Positions 60,531 to 64,000 of a stretch of DNA of 64,000 nt are shown here, piece by piece. Positions within the stretch are counted from its first letter, which is position 1; the number at the start of each line of letters is the position of its first letter. Below the pieces are notes generated by a model, which was given only the letters and a program-made list of their open reading frames with translations, made no database searches and was not told where the DNA came from. This DNA is from an uncultured Candidatus Melainabacteria bacterium. Lineage in GTDB: Bacteria; Cyanobacteriota; Vampirovibrionia; Gastranaerophilales; Gastranaerophilaceae. A program made the translations under genes and the position numbers. The DNA lies in contig CATKZI010000006.1 of the NCBI GenBank assembly GCA_949841365.1, positions 1-64,000 on the forward strand, given 5' to 3'.

Positions 60531-61353
60531 ACTTCCGCTAGTCACATTTGTAGTAACTTCATACAACTACGAAAAATATATTCTCAAAACCATTGAGAGT
60601 ATAAAAGCTCAAACCTACAAAAATACTGAAATAATTGTAGTTGATGACTACTCTACAGACAATTCATACAAATTATTGGAACAAGTCAGCGATATCAAAC
60701 TAATTAAAAACGAACAAAATCTCGGACAGCTCGCATCAATGCTAAAAGGTTTAGAGCTTGCACAGGGACAGTTTATAAGCTTTATTGACAGTGATGATGT
60801 TTTAATGCCTGATTATGCACAAAATCATATAAGGGCTCATTTGCAAACTTCTGTTGCTTTTACATCTTGCCAAATTATTGAGATTGGTGAAAATGACGAA
60901 ATTCATACAATGAATTCAATCTCATCTCCGCAAGAACTTTTAGAAAGCGAAAACCCTGATTTTACAATAGTTAAAAAGCGTTTTGGCGGTTGGCACTGGT
61001 CGCCGAATTCATCTGCAATGTTCAGAAAAGCATCAATTGAACTTATGCTGAACTATAAAAATACAAATGCTTGGAGAATTTGTCCCGACAAATTTTTGTT
61101 TAACTTTGCACATTTAATTGGCGGTTCTGCAATAATTAACAAACCCCTAATCGGCTACAGACGCCATAATAATAATGCCGGAAACTGTATGCATGTAACG
61201 GGGAATAAAAGATTACACAGCGACCAAACAACATTAATAAATATTCAAAACAACCTCAAAATCCGCCCTGAAACAATTAAATTTTTATGGCAGGAAAGAA
61301 AAAATTTAGGGTATAGAAATACCCTAAATTTAATCATCAAAATGTTTTACTAA
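60523..61353 (+). CDS. Family 2 glycosyltransferase
   Basis: A 276-aa protein from the ATG at 60523, which overlaps the TerC-like stop. GT-A fold: VTFVVTSYNYEKYILKTIES, IIVVDDYSTDNSY, FISFIDSDDVLMPDY (DxD). The C-terminal part has no membrane segment. Acceptor unknown; the envelope is a likely site. Near its end the coding sequence contains a perfect 13-bp inverted repeat. Confidence 0.88.
   Translation: MLKLPLVTFVVTSYNYEKYILKTIESIKAQTYKNTEIIVVDDYSTDNSYKLLEQVSDIKLIKNEQNLGQLASMLKGLELAQGQFISFIDSDDVLMPDYAQNHIRAHLQTSVAFTSCQIIEIGENDEIHTMNSISSPQELLESENPDFTIVKKRFGGWHWSPNSSAMFRKASIELMLNYKNTNAWRICPDKFLFNFAHLIGGSAIINKPLIGYRRHNNNAGNCMHVTGNKRLHSDQTTLINIQNNLKIRPETIKFLWQERKNLGYRNTLNLIIKMFY
61302..61331. 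repeat. 13-bp perfect inverted repeat in the end of the GT2 gene
   Basis: AAATTTAGGGTAT (61302-61314), loop AGAA, ATACCCTAAATTT (61319-61331), inside codons for LGYRNTLNLI. There is no T-run. It may still slow or end transcription, or protect the 3' end of the mRNA. Confidence 0.55.
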
Positions 61354-61469
61354 ACTGAGTTCGGACTTTTGCTCCAATGTCTGATTGACGGGTGGAGCGG
61401 CTACGTTCCCTCTACCAAAATTGGACTTTAGTTCCGAAACCCAATGTGGCGGGTGGAGCGGCTACGCTC
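61354..61469. repeat. Tandem GC-rich repeat between GT2 and ahcY
   Basis: Two imperfect units of about 60 bp on the plus strand: TCGGACTTTTGCTCCAATGT..GACGGGTGGAGCGGCTACGTTCC and TTGGACTTTAGTTCC..CAATGTGGCGGGTGGAGCGGCTACGCTCC (each shown in parts). Read from ahcY on the minus strand, the repeat starts with its stop codon TAG, then GAGCGTAGCCGCTCC, a hairpin. Related motifs occur in copy D and at 22-45. Confidence 0.7.
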
Positions 61470-62735
<1,266 letters not shown>

Positions 62736-62801
62736 TTATATTTCTCCTTTACAAAACGGATTATATCAAAAACATATCCTTATAATCCTTCTTTGTAAAA
62801 A

Positions 62802-62832
62802 TTTGTTAATAATATTATATATTATAACAAAA
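62802..62832. promoter_or_regulatory. AT-rich palindrome in the divergent region
   Basis: TTGTTAATAATAT / ATATTATAACAA, an imperfect palindrome between divergent ahcY and the GH13-like gene, flanked by promoter-like sequence on both sides. An operator is possible but unproven. Confidence 0.35.
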
Positions 62833-62880
62833 TTTTTCCTTTAGTTGAGTTATAACTGGAGAAGGTAAGGAGTTGTCCAC

Positions 62881-64000
62881 GTGAAAATCAGTCTAAATTT
62901 AAACCGGTCGAAAACAAATAATAACGTACAATTTGAAGGCTATAAGCCGGTTAAATCCAATACAGGTTCAAGAGAATTCGAGTTTAACTATGTTTATGAT
63001 GAAGATAAAAAAGACTGTTATTTAGAAATCTTCTTACTTGACAAAGATGCTGACGGCAACTGGTTTGTTACAGGTAAAAAAGACCCGTACGGCAACATAA
63101 AACCTCTGGAAAACACAAAGCATGAAGCTGAAGTATTACTTGAAAAAGGCAAAGCTACAAAAATTAATCTTGCTAAAGAATACGGAATCAGACCTGACCA
63201 GCCCTTCGCTTACCACTACAAACTTGTTCCGAAAGGACAAAAGAACGGAACTCCCGAATACAAAATCGACCCCGGAAATATAATCAATGATAAAGCTTCA
63301 AGCAACCGAGCTCACGAGATTTATAACTTTGTAACAGACAAACTTTCAACATCTACAAAAGCGGGAGCAATGAAACTTATTGTGCCCGACTTTAACAATG
63401 TAAGCTGGGTTTATGACGAAAACAACAAAATAGTACCTAACAAAGATATTGAACGTGCAAGAAAAACAAACAAAAACACCGCAAATAAAATCGGCGGTTC
63501 TCTTGCAGGTATTGAAAAAGACCTTGATAACGGCAAACTCGACAATTTCACAAGAATTATTACAACCCCTCTATTTACCGACGACAGCCTTTCAGCCCAT
63601 GCCTATTGGAACAAAAACAACTTTCAAATGGCACAAAGTTTAGGCAATATTAACAACTACGCTTCACTTCAAAGAAAACTGTTTGCCAAAGGTATCAACC
63701 TTGTATCAGACGGCGCTTATGTAAACGAAGGTCTTGAAGGCGTTCACTTCAAACATATTCTTCAGTGGGGTGAAAAATCACCTTACTTTAACTGGTTCAA
63801 AATTTCAGGACTTCAAGACAGCCCTTTGAATATGGGTGTATTCGGCAAAAGACTTGAACATGTAACTCACAGAATTGTTAACCCGAAATACGATATTAAA
63901 CAATCTCCTGACGGAACAATTAGAATTAATCCAAACAAAAACTATAAATCAAATCAGCCGACATATATTCAAATTTATGACGACAGACTTGTTGATGCCA
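62881..64000 (+). CDS. Probable GH13-like alpha-glucan enzyme, 5' part
   Basis: A partial gene running off the window: 373 codons from a GTG with AAGGAG eight bases upstream. It begins MKISLNLNRSKTNN, then VQFEGYKPV (the F-x-G motif), then a beta-rich module (FEFNYVYDEDKKDCYLEIFL). INLVSDGAYVNEGLEGVHF resembles GH13 region I, and KSPYFNWF the SPY-x-x-W segment that follows it in many amylases. The catalytic Asp and Glu would lie beyond the window. With GH57 it suggests glycogen metabolism. Family assignment moderate. Confidence 0.6.
   Translation, partial: MKISLNLNRSKTNNNVQFEGYKPVKSNTGSREFEFNYVYDEDKKDCYLEIFLLDKDADGNWFVTGKKDPYGNIKPLENTKHEAEVLLEKGKATKINLAKEYGIRPDQPFAYHYKLVPKGQKNGTPEYKIDPGNIINDKASSNRAHEIYNFVTDKLSTSTKAGAMKLIVPDFNNVSWVYDENNKIVPNKDIERARKTNKNTANKIGGSLAGIEKDLDNGKLDNFTRIITTPLFTDDSLSAHAYWNKNNFQMAQSLGNINNYASLQRKLFAKGINLVSDGAYVNEGLEGVHFKHILQWGEKSPYFNWFKISGLQDSPLNMGVFGKRLEHVTHRIVNPKYDIKQSPDGTIRINPNKNYKSNQPTYIQIYDDRLVDA

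Overview
The window is AT-rich bacterial chromosome with dense housekeeping genes, a Gram-negative envelope (kdsA for Kdo/LPS, an LmeA-type lipid-binding protein, a barrel-like exported protein) and several short exported proteins I do not recognise. Prepilin-like proteins with an FTLAEVLITLG start, a GH57 branching enzyme, glutamyl-tRNA amidation by GatB and small proteins with an N-terminal F-x-G/A motif all fit the gut non-photosynthetic cyanobacterial lineage (Gastranaerophilales / Vampirovibrionia, formerly Melainabacteria). That placement is an inference from gene style, not from an rRNA or a search. No rRNA, IS transposase, prophage or CRISPR array was seen.

Layout. 0.1-6 kb: tmk, an unknown membrane protein, then a minus-strand adk-map run and gyrB. 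6-11 kb: a Cys-rich protein, a degenerate HD-GYP protein, ftsL-like, rsmH, gltX. 11-17.7 kb: an exported barrel-like protein, an FtsB/DivIC-like protein, a TPR protein, a secreted HExxH protein, a CtpA-type protease, cdd. 17.7-24.6 kb: a radical SAM protein, two F-x-G/A proteins, folP, gatB, a SIS isomerase and prepilin 1. 24.6-30 kb, minus: pheS, a metallo-hydrolase, kdsA and the ribosomal/transcription cluster rpmG-tRNA(Trp)-secE-nusG-rplK-rplA. 30-35 kb, minus: pxpA-yvcK-panB-coaD-coiled-coil, prepilin 2, rpsT. 35.5-43.3 kb: GH57 branching enzyme, tRNA-Asp with a repeat at its 3' end, small proteins, the pyrH-frr-cdsA-rnc-rpe operon, prepilin 3. 43.4-51.2 kb: a winged-helix protein, a two-gene helicase/nuclease module resembling AddAB, rplJL with an L10 leader, panC. 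51.3-59.3 kb: a regulator with four tandem GntR winged helices, then the minus operon prfA-ylxR-infB-(64 aa ORF)-rbfA-truB-lmeA-gerM-like-hicB-like. 59.5-64 kb: a TerC-type membrane protein, a GT2 glycosyltransferase, ahcY, and the 5' part of a probable GH13-like protein running off the window.

Three things stand out. (1) Three separate prepilin genes each carry a 10-nt poly-C/poly-G tract between a good ribosome binding site/start codon and the mature pilin sequence. In all three the 10-nt length puts the start codon out of frame, and 11 nt would restore it. This is the signature of phase-variable contingency loci, but a systematic homopolymer error or transcriptional slippage must be excluded. 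(2) GC-rich hairpin-forming repeats sit directly at the 3' ends of genes, in the same orientation as the gene and often beginning with its TAG stop codon. At tRNA-Asp and at nusG the gene's 3' end is duplicated on the far side of the repeat, as if a small element had inserted and restored the end. (3) At least seven genes have a -10 hexamer placed so that transcription would start on the A of the ATG, which points to widespread leaderless mRNAs.
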